Origin: Pampinifervens sp037481935
GTDB taxonomy: Bacteria; Aquificota; Aquificia; Aquificales; Aquificaceae
Assembly: GCF_046159715.1 (NCBI RefSeq)
Contig: NZ_JBJXCT010000003.1
Span: forward strand, 62,001 to 126,000
Direction of reading: 5' to 3'
Length of the DNA: 64,000 nt
Shown here: positions 39,994 through 47,441 of the stretch, piece by piece
Layout: the number at the start of each line of letters is the position of its first letter
Numbering within the stretch: position 1 is the stretch's first letter
The notes under the pieces: generated by a model
Databases searched by the model: none
What the model was told of the DNA's origin: nothing
What the model saw: the letters and a program-made list of their open reading frames with translations, nothing else
Program-made: the position numbers and the translations under genes

Positions 39994-40485
39994 ATGTGCG
40001 CCAGGTATGAGTATATAAAGCAATTGGAAGATTTGAAAAGAGAGGGTAAAATAGAACCGGATATTCACAGAGTTGTGGATACTATAAAGGATATCTGCCC
40101 GAAGAAGATACTAAACAGCAGTAAAGAGAAAAAGGGTAGAGTTTACTATAGATTTGAGAGGGATTGGTGGGATGCATACCCCTATTTTGTAAGCAAACCT
40201 AAACTTTTCAGGAAGCGAGCCATTGATAGGAGTGGGCGAGTAATAGAGGAGTTAGCATGTAAGATGTGCGGTCTATCTGTCTTTGTAGATTTAGAGGAGT
40301 TGCTGAAAACCATTCAGGAAAAGTTTAATAATGCAAATCCTACAATTTTAGAGTGTGCAAATTTAGAAAATTACGGTGAGGTTTATGCTACCCCTTCACG
40401 AGACAATCCCGCTCACAGAACCTTTTTCCCCTGCGAAGGCTACGAACCCAGTAAAGTCTGGAACTTTGCAGATGGCTCTCCTTAG
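39994..40485 (+). CDS. unknown protein with CxxC, third gene of the SecB-like cassette
   Basis: This 163-aa soluble protein begins MCARYEYIKQLEDLKREGK and is rich in aromatic residues in RFERDWWDAYPYFVSKPKLF. It then has a CKMCG pair, and more cysteines (LECANL, FFPCEGY) that could complete a zinc site. I do not recognise the family. Codon use is AT-rich with CGA arginines until about 40370, after which base composition resembles the host. It overlaps the murJ start by 14 bp. It follows the SecB-like gene by 8 bp, so the three genes look like one transcript. Confidence 0.55.
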   Translation: MCARYEYIKQLEDLKREGKIEPDIHRVVDTIKDICPKKILNSSKEKKGRVYYRFERDWWDAYPYFVSKPKLFRKRAIDRSGRVIEELACKMCGLSVFVDLEELLKTIQEKFNNANPTILECANLENYGEVYATPSRDNPAHRTFFPCEGYEPSKVWNFADGSP

Positions 40486-41962
40486 ACACTCTGTTTCATT
40501 CTCCACAGCCACCCTTCTGAGTAGAATTCTTGGATATGTAAGGGATGCCATGATAGCCTACTACTTTGGGGTTTCTCAGATTACCGACGCCTTCTTTGTA
40601 GCCTTCAGGCTTCCCAACACCTTCAGAAGGCTCTTTGGAGAGGGCGGCTTTAACGCCGCCTTTGTTCCCATCTTTGCCCAGAGATTAAAAGAGGGCACTG
40701 AGAGACCTCTTCTCAACTCTGTCTTTACTTACTACACGCTCTTTAACCTGCTGGTGACCCTTACCGGCATAATCTTTGCAGAGTGGGTTATAAGGCTTAT
40801 AGCCCCCGGTGTGGTGGAAAAGAGCTACTTTGAGCTGGCTGTGTTTATGGCAAGGTTTCTGTTTAGCTATCTCTTTTTTGTAGGGCTGAGCGCCTTTTTC
40901 ATGGCCGTGCTCAATACAAGGGGGGTCTTTTTTGTTCCTGCCTTTGCTCAGGCCGTTTTTAACATAGTGATGGCTGTGTGTATAGCCCTTACTGCCCACA
41001 GCCTTGGTTATATGGCTCTTGTTATAGGAGTGGTTGTGGGAGGTTTTGCTCAGCTACTTTTTCACATCCCATCAGCCATCTCTCAGGGACTCATTCCCAG
41101 ACTGACCTTTCAGAGAGATGCAGACCTGCACCTTCTTCTGAAAAGGCTTCTGCCTGCCCTTATGGGCTTTGGCGTTGCCCAGCTCTCTTTTTTCATAGAC
41201 ACCTTTCTTGCCTCTTTTCTGACCCTCGGTGCCATATCCTACCTTTACTTTGCCAACAGAATATTTCAACTTCCGCTGGGTGCTCTCTCGGTAGGTATGG
41301 CAAACTCTCTTCTTTCTATTCTATCCGGCGGGCATGACCCCAGAAAGAACATAACCCTTGCCTTCAGGTTTATAACCCTGCTTTCTATTCCAGCTACTGG
41401 TGGTCTACTTGTGCTTTCCCGTCAGATAATAGCCCTGCTCTACGGAAGGGGCAAGTTCTCAGAGGAAGATATAGCCATAGCCAGTAAGGTGCTTGCAGTG
41501 TATTCGCTTGGTCTTCTGTTCTTTTCTCTTCAAAAGGTGCTGTCAAGTGTTTTCTTTGCAAAGGGAGATACCAGAACTCCAGTCCTGTCTTCACTCTTTG
41601 CGATTACTGCGGAAGGCCTTCTCGCTTTTATATTTGCCTTCCTCTTTAAGCTCGGTGTTGTAGGTCTTGCCCTTGGAACCGCCAGCTCATCTCTCGTTGG
41701 GTTTAGCCTTCTTCTTTACCTATGGAAAGACAAAAGTCTGGAGACACGGGATTATGCCAATACACTTTTAAAGACCCTTCTTGCAACTATCCTTATGTCT
41801 CTTTTCCTTATTGTTATAAACCCTTCTCCCTATGAAACACTCTATGCTATACCGCTTGCTATTCTACTATACTGGGCGCTTTTACTGCTGCTTAAAGAGC
41901 CTTTAGCTTACCTGCCCCTGAACCTTCTGAAGGGCCTTGTTGAGAAGAAGGCTAACCCTTGA
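40472..41962 (+). CDS. murJ: lipid II flippase MurJ
   Basis: MurJ flips the peptidoglycan precursor lipid II across the inner membrane. The 496-aa protein has about 14 helices and the conserved start TLLSRILGYVRDAMIAYYFG, then RLPNTFRRLFGEGGFNAAFVPIF. LYFANRIFQLPLGALSVGMANSLLSILS follows mid-protein. ATG 40472 gives the conserved N-terminus; the upstream open frame is gene 3 of the cassette read in another frame. The last 60 bases overlap rpsT on the other strand. Confidence 0.94.
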   Translation: MALLRHSVSFSTATLLSRILGYVRDAMIAYYFGVSQITDAFFVAFRLPNTFRRLFGEGGFNAAFVPIFAQRLKEGTERPLLNSVFTYYTLFNLLVTLTGIIFAEWVIRLIAPGVVEKSYFELAVFMARFLFSYLFFVGLSAFFMAVLNTRGVFFVPAFAQAVFNIVMAVCIALTAHSLGYMALVIGVVVGGFAQLLFHIPSAISQGLIPRLTFQRDADLHLLLKRLLPALMGFGVAQLSFFIDTFLASFLTLGAISYLYFANRIFQLPLGALSVGMANSLLSILSGGHDPRKNITLAFRFITLLSIPATGGLLVLSRQIIALLYGRGKFSEEDIAIASKVLAVYSLGLLFFSLQKVLSSVFFAKGDTRTPVLSSLFAITAEGLLAFIFAFLFKLGVVGLALGTASSSLVGFSLLLYLWKDKSLETRDYANTLLKTLLATILMSLFLIVINPSPYETLYAIPLAILLYWALLLLLKEPLAYLPLNLLKGLVEKKANP

Positions 41963-42190
41963 AACTCTCCTTGCTGCCTCGTTTTTGTGTATAACACCTT
42001 TGGACGCCGTGTGGTAGATGATACTTACCACTTCAGGCAAAAACTCTTTAGCTTCCTCCAACTGACCGGCCTCCACCATTCTTCTGAACTTTCTTATGTA
42101 GGTTTTCATCTTTGAGAGATGATACCTGTTTCTTATTCTCCTCTTTGCGTCTCTTCTCATACGCTTTTCAGCCTGCTTCGTGTTGGGCAT
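41903..42190 (-). CDS. rpsT: 30S ribosomal protein S20
   Basis: This 95-aa basic protein begins MPNTKQAEKRMRRDAKRRIRN and has the S20 helices (SIIYHTASKGVIHKNEAARRVSRV). S20 binds the 5' domain of 16S rRNA. Its final 20 codons overlap murJ coding sequence on the opposite strand, with no space for a terminator. It lies 29 bp after tRNA-Cys, so it is probably cotranscribed with both tRNAs. Confidence 0.95.
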   Translation of the reverse strand: MPNTKQAEKRMRRDAKRRIRNRYHLSKMKTYIRKFRRMVEAGQLEEAKEFLPEVVSIIYHTASKGVIHKNEAARRVSRVSLLLNKALQKVQGQVS

Positions 42191-42219
42191 AAAAAACCTC
42201 CTTAATTTTTACCTTTTTG

Positions 42220-42291
42220 AGGCAACGGGCGGATTCGAACCGCCGTAGAAGGGATTTGCAGTCCCTCGCCTAGCCGCTCGGCCACGTTGCC
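42220..42291 (-). tRNA. tRNA-Cys (GCA anticodon)
   Basis: On the minus strand GGCAACG pairs with CGTTGCC and the discriminator is U, the cysteine identity base. The anticodon loop has GCA (42257-42259). The T-arm is GGTTCGAATCC. CCA is not encoded. It lies 4 bp after tRNA-Gly and 29 bp before rpsT. Confidence 0.95.
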
Positions 42292-42295
42292 TAAA

Positions 42296-42367
42296 AGCGG
42301 GCGACGGGACTCGAACCCGCGACCTGCTGCATGGCAAGCAGCCGCTCCACCACTGAGCTACGCCCGC
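42296..42367 (-). tRNA. tRNA-Gly (GCC anticodon)
   Basis: On the minus strand GCGGGCG pairs with CGCCCGC. The D-arm begins TAGCTCAG, the anticodon loop TTGCCAT has GCC (42333-42335), and the T-arm is GGTTCGAGTCC. The discriminator is U and CCA is not encoded. It is the first gene of a tRNA-Gly, tRNA-Cys, rpsT unit. Confidence 0.96.
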
Positions 42368-42379
42368 TAAGGTATATAT

Positions 42380-42385
42380 ATTATA
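42380..42385 (-). promoter_or_regulatory. -10 box of the tRNA-Gly/tRNA-Cys/rpsT unit
   Basis: TATAAT on the minus strand lies 12 bp before the tRNA-Gly 5' end, in the 22-bp gap after yicC. A -35 is not clear. Confidence 0.5.
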
Positions 42386-42389
42386 TCAC

Positions 42390-43238
42390 TTACTCCACGT
42401 TTGCCACCTGTTGCTTGAGCCTGTCAATCTCCGTCTTTATCTCCACCGCCAGAGGCGAAAGGTCTGGCAGTTTGTTGGAAAGGGTGGTTATCTCGCGGTG
42501 CATCTCCTGAAAGAGAAACTCCAGCTTTCTTCCCACATCATCCTGTGATTTAAAAAGCTCCCTGCTTTTGCTCAGGTGAGCTCTAAACCTCGTTATCTCT
42601 TCCTCCACATCCATTTTGGAGAGTATAAGGGCGATTTCATTGAGCACAAGGGCATTGTCTTCAGAAAGTCCAAGTTCTCTTGCCTTTTCCATTACTCTCT
42701 TTTTTACCTTCTCATAAACTTCTTGTCTGCTGTTCATTATCTCCTGAAGCAGGCTCTCAATCTTTGCAAGTCTATCTTCCATATCTCTTCTTATGTGCTC
42801 TCCCTCTTCCGCTCTTCTGTTAAGAAGCTCTTTGAGAGCATCCGTCAGTGCGCAGGAAATGGCTTCCTCAAGGGCAGGGTCTATCTCTTCCTTGGGAAAT
42901 TCGGAGAACCTTGCGGCAAGCTGAAGTATGGTGTCATCGCTTACACTCAGGCTCAGCTTCTCCCTCAATATCTTGAAGAAGTTTATGTTGGTAAACAGGG
43001 TTTCCAGACTCACGGGTTCAATTATTTCCTTTCTCTTTACCTCAACGTGAAGGTTGATAGTTCCCCTTCTTACATACTCCTTTACCAGTTTTCTCATTGA
43101 AAATTCAAGAGACATGAGATTGTAGTTGGACTTTATGAAGATTTCCAGAGCTTTGCCGTTCAGACTTCTCACAAATACATTGACCATCCATTTATCGTTT
43201 TCAAAGGTTCCTGAGCCATAACCTGTCATGCTGAGCAT
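42390..43238 (-). CDS. yicC: YicC-family endoribonuclease
   Basis: This 282-aa protein matches YicC, an endoribonuclease that acts on small RNAs in E. coli. It begins MLSMTGYGSGTFENDKW, the diagnostic start, and ends with VGRKLEFLFQEMHREITTLSNKL and VEIKTEIDRLKQQVANVE. The ATG has TATAAT exactly 7 bp upstream (43246-43251), so it may be transcribed as a leaderless mRNA, separately from dnaB, which ends 15 bp away. Confidence 0.92.
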   Translation of the reverse strand: MLSMTGYGSGTFENDKWMVNVFVRSLNGKALEIFIKSNYNLMSLEFSMRKLVKEYVRRGTINLHVEVKRKEIIEPVSLETLFTNINFFKILREKLSLSVSDDTILQLAARFSEFPKEEIDPALEEAISCALTDALKELLNRRAEEGEHIRRDMEDRLAKIESLLQEIMNSRQEVYEKVKKRVMEKARELGLSEDNALVLNEIALILSKMDVEEEITRFRAHLSKSRELFKSQDDVGRKLEFLFQEMHREITTLSNKLPDLSPLAVEIKTEIDRLKQQVANVE

Positions 43239-43245
43239 CAGGAAG

Positions 43246-43251
43246 ATTATA
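43246..43251 (-). promoter_or_regulatory. -10 box of yicC
   Basis: TATAAT on the minus strand ends exactly 7 bp before the yicC ATG, in the 15-bp gap after dnaB. No Shine-Dalgarno sequence is present. Confidence 0.55.
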
Positions 43252-43253
43252 AG

Positions 43254-44654
43254 CTAAAAGTCCAGGTCAAGCTCCTCCTCTGAAAAATCCTCAGGCTCAG
43301 GTTCATAACTTTCCACAGCAGGAGAGAAGCCAGCCAGAAGGGGTTTAAAGCTGGCTGTATCTTTGAGGAAAGCAACCTTTACTATTCCAGTAGGACCCTG
43401 TCTCTGCTTTGCCACTATGATTTCCGCAACCCCAAGCTCTTCTGGAGAAGGGTTCCTTTTGTAGTATTCGGGTCTGTGTATGAAGATTATAAGGTCAGCG
43501 TCCTGTTCAATCTGTCCAGACTCCCTGAGGTCTGCCAGTTGGGGCCTTTTATCAGACCTGTGTTCTACCTGACGGGAGAGCTGGGCAAGGGCAATGACTG
43601 GCATGGAAAGTTCCTTTGCCAGAGCCTTGAGGTTTCTTGAGATTTCAGCCACCTCCTCCTGCCTGGATGCTCTTCTTGCTGGAGGTCTCAGTAGCTGAAG
43701 GTAGTCTACAAAGACCACTTCCACGCCCTTTTCCTTTTTGAGCTTTCTGGTCTTTATCCTGACGTCGGTGGTGGAGAGTCCGGGTGTATCGTCTATGTAT
43801 ATCTCACACCTTGAAAGGTCAAGGGCAGCGGATATAAGCCTGTTTCTGTCCTCTTCGTTTATAAAACCTCTCCTTATATTCTGAAGAGGGACATCAGAAA
43901 GCACTGAAAGGGCTCTCATAACGAGCTGCTCTTTGCTCATCTCAAGGGAGTATATGACCACTGGCACCTTCTCCTGCATGGCCATGTTTATGGCCATGGA
44001 AAGCATGAAGCTGCTCTTGCCCATGCCGGGCCTTGCGGCCACTATAACAAGGTCAGAGGGATGAAAGCCAGTGGTCAAGGTATCAAGGTCAAGAAAACCT
44101 GTAGCCCTCCCTGTTATGAGCTTTTCCTGCTTTCTGTGCTTCTCTATTATATCAATCACATCCCTTGCCACGTCTCTTATATGCCAGTAGTGGCTTACAA
44201 GCTGTTTTTCTGATATTTCTATGAGCCTTGTATTGAGGAGCTCGAGAAGGTTTTCAAGGTCCGGCTCCTCCTTTATACCCTTAAGCACGCTGAGAGATAG
44301 GTCCATAAGGCGTCTGAGACCAGATTTTTCCTTCACATTCCTTATGGCTTCCTCAAGAAGGCTACCCGTTGCTGCCTCCTCCACAAGGGCATAGATGAGG
44401 CCCATGTCCAGCCTTTCCTTAAGACCTCTCTTTTCTATATACTCCCGCAAAACTATGTCATCCCAGTCTTTGCCCTTATCTTCCCATACCTTATAAAGCA
44501 GAGAAAAGAGCAGTCTGTGGTTTTCAAGGTAGAAATCCTCTTCTTTCAGATACTCAAGCACGGTGGGCATTGTTTCCGGGTCCGCTATTATTGCACCCAG
44601 AACTGCTCTTTCTGCAAGTTCATCGTGTGGTGGTTCAAGGTCGGAGGGTATCAT
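43254..44654 (-). CDS. dnaB: replicative DNA helicase DnaB
   Basis: DnaB is the hexameric helicase that unwinds DNA at the replication fork. The 466-aa protein has an N-terminal helical domain (PPHDELAERAVLGAIIADP) and a RecA-like C-terminal domain. Walker A is AARPGMGKSSFMLSMAINMA, Walker B is VVFVDYLQLL, and RESGQIEQDADLIIFIHR follows. No intein is present. The upstream neighbour is ridA, 10 bp away. Confidence 0.96.
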   Translation of the reverse strand: MIPSDLEPPHDELAERAVLGAIIADPETMPTVLEYLKEEDFYLENHRLLFSLLYKVWEDKGKDWDDIVLREYIEKRGLKERLDMGLIYALVEEAATGSLLEEAIRNVKEKSGLRRLMDLSLSVLKGIKEEPDLENLLELLNTRLIEISEKQLVSHYWHIRDVARDVIDIIEKHRKQEKLITGRATGFLDLDTLTTGFHPSDLVIVAARPGMGKSSFMLSMAINMAMQEKVPVVIYSLEMSKEQLVMRALSVLSDVPLQNIRRGFINEEDRNRLISAALDLSRCEIYIDDTPGLSTTDVRIKTRKLKKEKGVEVVFVDYLQLLRPPARRASRQEEVAEISRNLKALAKELSMPVIALAQLSRQVEHRSDKRPQLADLRESGQIEQDADLIIFIHRPEYYKRNPSPEELGVAEIIVAKQRQGPTGIVKVAFLKDTASFKPLLAGFSPAVESYEPEPEDFSEEELDLDF

Positions 44655-44664
44655 GGTTATTAAG

Positions 44665-45054
44665 TTATCTCTCTTTGTCCATAAGTGCAGTTACCTCAAC
44701 CTCAAGAAGGGCGCCAAGTGGGAGACCACTCACCTCAACTGTAGTTCTCACAGGCTTTACAGGAACATCTCTGAAATATTCTTCGTAATGGGTGTTAAAC
44801 TCTCTGAAAAGTCCCATATCCTTCAGATACACTACAACTCTCACAATTCTACTTCTGTCTATGCCCGCGGACTGCAGAATTGCATCTATGTTCTCAAAGA
44901 CCTGCCTTGCCTGCTCTTTGAAGCCTTCTCTGAGCTTTCCCGTGTCAGGGTCAATGCCTATCTGACCCGACAGAAATAGAAATCCACCCGCCGAAATTGC
45001 CTGAGAATAGGGACCTATGGGCTTGGGAGCTTTTTCGGTGAAGAAGGGTGTCAT
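44665..45054 (-). CDS. ridA: RidA family enamine/imine deaminase
   Basis: RidA hydrolyses reactive enamines from PLP enzymes. The 129-aa protein has the family's KAPKPIGPYSQAISAGGFLFLSGQIG, then GIDRSRIVRVVVYLKDM with the catalytic arginine nearby (VKPVRTTVEVSGLPLGALLEVEV). TAAAAT ends 7 bp before the ATG with no Shine-Dalgarno sequence. The CRP/FNR gene diverges 17 bp away. Confidence 0.94.
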   Translation of the reverse strand: MTPFFTEKAPKPIGPYSQAISAGGFLFLSGQIGIDPDTGKLREGFKEQARQVFENIDAILQSAGIDRSRIVRVVVYLKDMGLFREFNTHYEEYFRDVPVKPVRTTVEVSGLPLGALLEVEVTALMDKER

Positions 45055-45058
45055 ACCT

Positions 45059-45067
45059 TATATTTTA
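45059..45067. promoter_or_regulatory. overlapping divergent -10 boxes, ridA and CRP/FNR genes
   Basis: In the 17-bp gap (45055-45071) TATATT on plus (45059-45064) ends 7 bp before ATG 45072, and TAAAAT on minus (45062-45067) ends 7 bp before ATG 45054. The boxes overlap by three bases. Neither gene has a Shine-Dalgarno sequence. Confidence 0.65.
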
Positions 45068-45071
45068 AGGC

Positions 45072-45701
45072 ATGTGGTTGGAAAAAGTAGAGAGTCTTCT
45101 GGAGGGGATGTTTCATCCAGTAAAGATTGATAAAGGGTCATTGCTCTTTTCTGAAGGAAGTCTCTGTCCCGCCGTGCCATTCGTAAAGGAAGGTGAGCTG
45201 AAGGTTTACCTTATATCTGACTCAGGCAGGGAGCTAACCCTCTACAGGGTAAAGCCCGGTCAGATGTGCATGCTTGCCATGATTACAGTTTATTCAGGTA
45301 ATGAATACCCGGCTTACACAAGGGCTGAAGAAAACTCCCTGATTTTCATGGTTCCTGGCGACCTTGCTCTGAGATGGTTTGAGGAAAACCACTTGTGGAG
45401 GAGCCTTTTCATGAATGTCCTTTCAGAGAATTTGCTCTCCGTGACGGGTATGCTCAATTCAATGGTGTCAGAAAGGGTTGAAGAGAGGCTCATAAACTAT
45501 CTACTTTCAGAAGCTGAAGGAAGGAGTTTTATTCAAAAAACTCACGAGGAGATAGCCAGAGATGTGGGAAGTGTGAGGGTAGTGGTCAGCAGAGTCTTAA
45601 AGGAGCTTGAAAGGGATGGACTTATAGAGCTCTGCAGAGGTAGGTTGCTAATTAAAGACCATGAAGCTCTCAAAAGGCGGGCAGGAATAACCCGCCCATA
45701 G
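45072..45701 (+). CDS. CRP/FNR-family transcriptional regulator
   Basis: This 209-aa protein has an N-terminal cyclic-nucleotide-fold sensor (FSEGSLCPAVPFVKEGELKVY, then YRVKPGQMCMLAM) and a C-terminal winged helix (THEEIARDVGSVRVVVSRVL). The FNR N-terminal iron-sulfur cysteine cluster is absent. The recognition helix keeps the Ser-Arg pair but has Val where FNR has Glu, so the site should differ from TTGAT-N4-ATCAA. It lies beside a cytochrome P460 gene with a dyad at the class II position, which suggests control of nitrosative or hydroxylamine stress. It probably has a leaderless start. Confidence 0.88.
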   Translation: MWLEKVESLLEGMFHPVKIDKGSLLFSEGSLCPAVPFVKEGELKVYLISDSGRELTLYRVKPGQMCMLAMITVYSGNEYPAYTRAEENSLIFMVPGDLALRWFEENHLWRSLFMNVLSENLLSVTGMLNSMVSERVEERLINYLLSEAEGRSFIQKTHEEIARDVGSVRVVVSRVLKELERDGLIELCRGRLLIKDHEALKRRAGITRP

Positions 45702-45704
45702 GTT

Positions 45705-46178
45705 CTATTTAGTCCAAACAGAAAAGACAAAGTCTCTGTCCTTAACCTGAGCGTGACAGGCATGACAGTCCTTTGCCATGTCCTTTACCAGATTGTTCCC
45801 CTTACCATCATAACCATAATATCCCCAGCCATCTGTAGACTTATACTTCTTACTGTCCTTAACCATAAAAGCCTCTATCCTCTTTGCACCCTCTACATAG
45901 GCTCCGTTGTCCGGCACATGTTCGTAGAAAACTATAGCTATGACCGTTCCATCGGGGAAGTTTCTTTTCCCGTCCTTCTTGATGGTCTCCAGCCCCTTAT
46001 CGTTTACGTAAACATGATGAACACCGCTGAAGGGGTTAAAGAGGGGATGCTTCTGGTCAAATATAACCATGCTTTTTACATGGTTCCAGCTCCTGTATTT
46101 TTCAGGAGCTACTTTAAAGGCTTCTGCCAGTGCAAGACTGAGACCTGCCATGACTCCTATGGCTACAAACTTTTTCAT
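45705..46178 (-). CDS. cytochrome P460 family protein
   Basis: This 157-aa periplasmic protein has a signal peptide (MKKFVAIGVMAGLSLALAEA) and the P460 fold signatures YRSWNHVKSMVIFDQKHPLF and VHHVYVNDKG. The heme site CHACH lies at residues 138-142. Cytochrome P460 oxidises hydroxylamine and nitric oxide. The catalytic enzymes have an unusual heme-lysine link that cannot be judged from sequence. It is convergent with the CRP/FNR gene (3-bp gap), has a strong AAGGAGGTG site, and has a dyad upstream placed as for a class II activator. Confidence 0.88.
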   Translation of the reverse strand: MKKFVAIGVMAGLSLALAEAFKVAPEKYRSWNHVKSMVIFDQKHPLFNPFSGVHHVYVNDKGLETIKKDGKRNFPDGTVIAIVFYEHVPDNGAYVEGAKRIEAFMVKDSKKYKSTDGWGYYGYDGKGNNLVKDMAKDCHACHAQVKDRDFVFSVWTK

Positions 46179-46208
46179 GACAGCACCTCCTTGTGGAGTT
46201 TTATTTAG

Positions 46209-46214
46209 ATTATG
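46209..46214 (-). promoter_or_regulatory. -10 box of the P460 gene
   Basis: CATAAT on the minus strand would give transcription from about 46202. The -35 region is poor and is covered by a dyad, as expected for an activator-dependent promoter. Confidence 0.45.
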
Positions 46215-46235
46215 GAAAGACTATTTTTTATTGTC

Positions 46236-46250
46236 TGTAACAAAGTTACA
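46236..46250. promoter_or_regulatory. dyad TGTAAC-N3-GTTACA, candidate CRP/FNR-family operator
   Basis: Two 6-bp arms are separated by AAA. Its centre (46243) is about 41 bp upstream of the inferred P460 transcription start, the class II activator position of CRP/FNR proteins. The regulator encoded next to P460 is the obvious candidate binder. Confidence 0.5.
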
Positions 46251-46277
46251 AAATTTTCAAATAATTTCTCCAAATAC

Positions 46278-46305
46278 TTTGAATAAATCTGATGATACAT
46301 ACAAT
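46278..46305 (+). promoter_or_regulatory. candidate promoter of the transglutaminase-like gene
   Basis: TTTGAA (46278-46283), a 16-bp spacer and TACAAT (46300-46305) lie about 48 bp before ATG 46354. The dyad at 46236-46250 is upstream of it, so the same regulator could act in both directions. Confidence 0.4.
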
Positions 46306-46353
46306 GGACCGCCGTATATTAATCGTGAAATCGAATCCAGAAGGAGGTCAAAA

Positions 46354-47415
46354 ATGGACAGGAGAACCTTCTTAAAAGGAGCTGCTTACGGACTTGCACT
46401 CATTTCCATACCAGTCAGAACAACATCAGGCACAGGATTAAGGGACAGAAAAAGTTTGAAACTTACTTACTCTACAAATCTGGCTTTTAAAGACACCACA
46501 AGGCTGTGGGTTCCAGCTCCTACGAACGCAACTTACCAGAGACTGGTTGATTTGGAAATAGAGACTAACGCTTCGAAGGTTCTTCTGACAAAAGACGATG
46601 TATACCAGGCGCCCATCGTGTATTTAGAATTTCAAAGTGGTTCAGAGAAAAAGTTTGCCGAAGTAAGTTTTTATGTTGAAATCTGGAATAGAGATAGCAT
46701 AAACTGGAAAACCTTACCCTCTAATAATACAAAAATACCAGAAGACGTAGCTTTTTACCTTAAACCAACACAACATATACAGACGGATGGTATAGTAAAG
46801 GAGTATGCAGATAAAATAACGAAGGGGGCAAAGACAGATTTACAGAAGGCGAAGGCAATATACGACTGGGTAGTTGAAAACACTTTTAGAGACCCGAAAG
46901 TTCTTGGTTGTGGTGTTGGAGACGTAAAGAGCATGTTGGAGAGCGGATACTTTGGAGGAAAATGCACAGACATAAATTCTCTATTTGTTGCCCTGTGCAG
47001 AGCCTCAGGCATTCCTGCAAGAGAGATTTTTGGTTTAAGAGTTTTAACCTCCAAGCTTTCAGAGGGCATATCAAAGGTTCAGGGAGACGCTACAAAAGCG
47101 CAGCACTGCAGAGCAGAATTTTATCTGGGAAAATGGATACCTGCAGACCCTGCAGATGTAAGGAAGCTTATGCTTGAAGAGAAACTTGACCTGAATCACC
47201 CAAAGGTGAAGAGAATTAGAAACTTTATGTTTGGTGGATGGGATGTGCACTGGGTCGCTTTCAACTATGCAAGAGATTTTCAACTGAAGCCGCCCATGTC
47301 AAGCGGGGAATTTCTTAATGAATTCATGTATCCTGTGGCAGAAGTAGAGGGCAAAATGATAAACAAGTTCACGCTTACTTTTGAATATTCAAAATATACG
47401 GTTCAGGTCCTTTAG
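46354..47415 (+). CDS. Tat-exported transglutaminase-like protein
   Basis: This 353-aa protein begins with a twin-arginine signal (MDRRTFLKGAAYGLALIS). The transglutaminase-like core has the Cys in GGKCTDINSLFVALCRASGIPAREIFG, the His in KAQHCRAEFYLGKWIPADPADV, and the Asp in that same block. Such proteins are usually periplasmic peptidases or amidases of unknown substrate. ATG 46354 is chosen for the AAGGAGG site and the Tat signal. Composition is more AT-rich than its neighbours. Confidence 0.85.
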   Translation: MDRRTFLKGAAYGLALISIPVRTTSGTGLRDRKSLKLTYSTNLAFKDTTRLWVPAPTNATYQRLVDLEIETNASKVLLTKDDVYQAPIVYLEFQSGSEKKFAEVSFYVEIWNRDSINWKTLPSNNTKIPEDVAFYLKPTQHIQTDGIVKEYADKITKGAKTDLQKAKAIYDWVVENTFRDPKVLGCGVGDVKSMLESGYFGGKCTDINSLFVALCRASGIPAREIFGLRVLTSKLSEGISKVQGDATKAQHCRAEFYLGKWIPADPADVRKLMLEEKLDLNHPKVKRIRNFMFGGWDVHWVAFNYARDFQLKPPMSSGEFLNEFMYPVAEVEGKMINKFTLTFEYSKYTVQVL

Positions 47416-47441
47416 TAACCATTCGTTTGGTCTTTTTCAAT

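Noticed and set aside
38903..40470. Search for an attachment-site repeat of the tRNA-Leu 3' end on the far side of the cassette
   Set aside because: Only short partial similarity (around ATCCCGCT near 40406) was found, too little for an att site.
46069..46353. Upstream extension of the transglutaminase-like gene
   Set aside because: It would cover the P460 coding region and the promoter dyad, and would bury the Tat signal inside the protein.
47416..47441. Intrinsic terminator after the transglutaminase-like gene
   Set aside because: The stem is only 4 bp (ACCA/TGGT) although a T-run follows; too weak to call.
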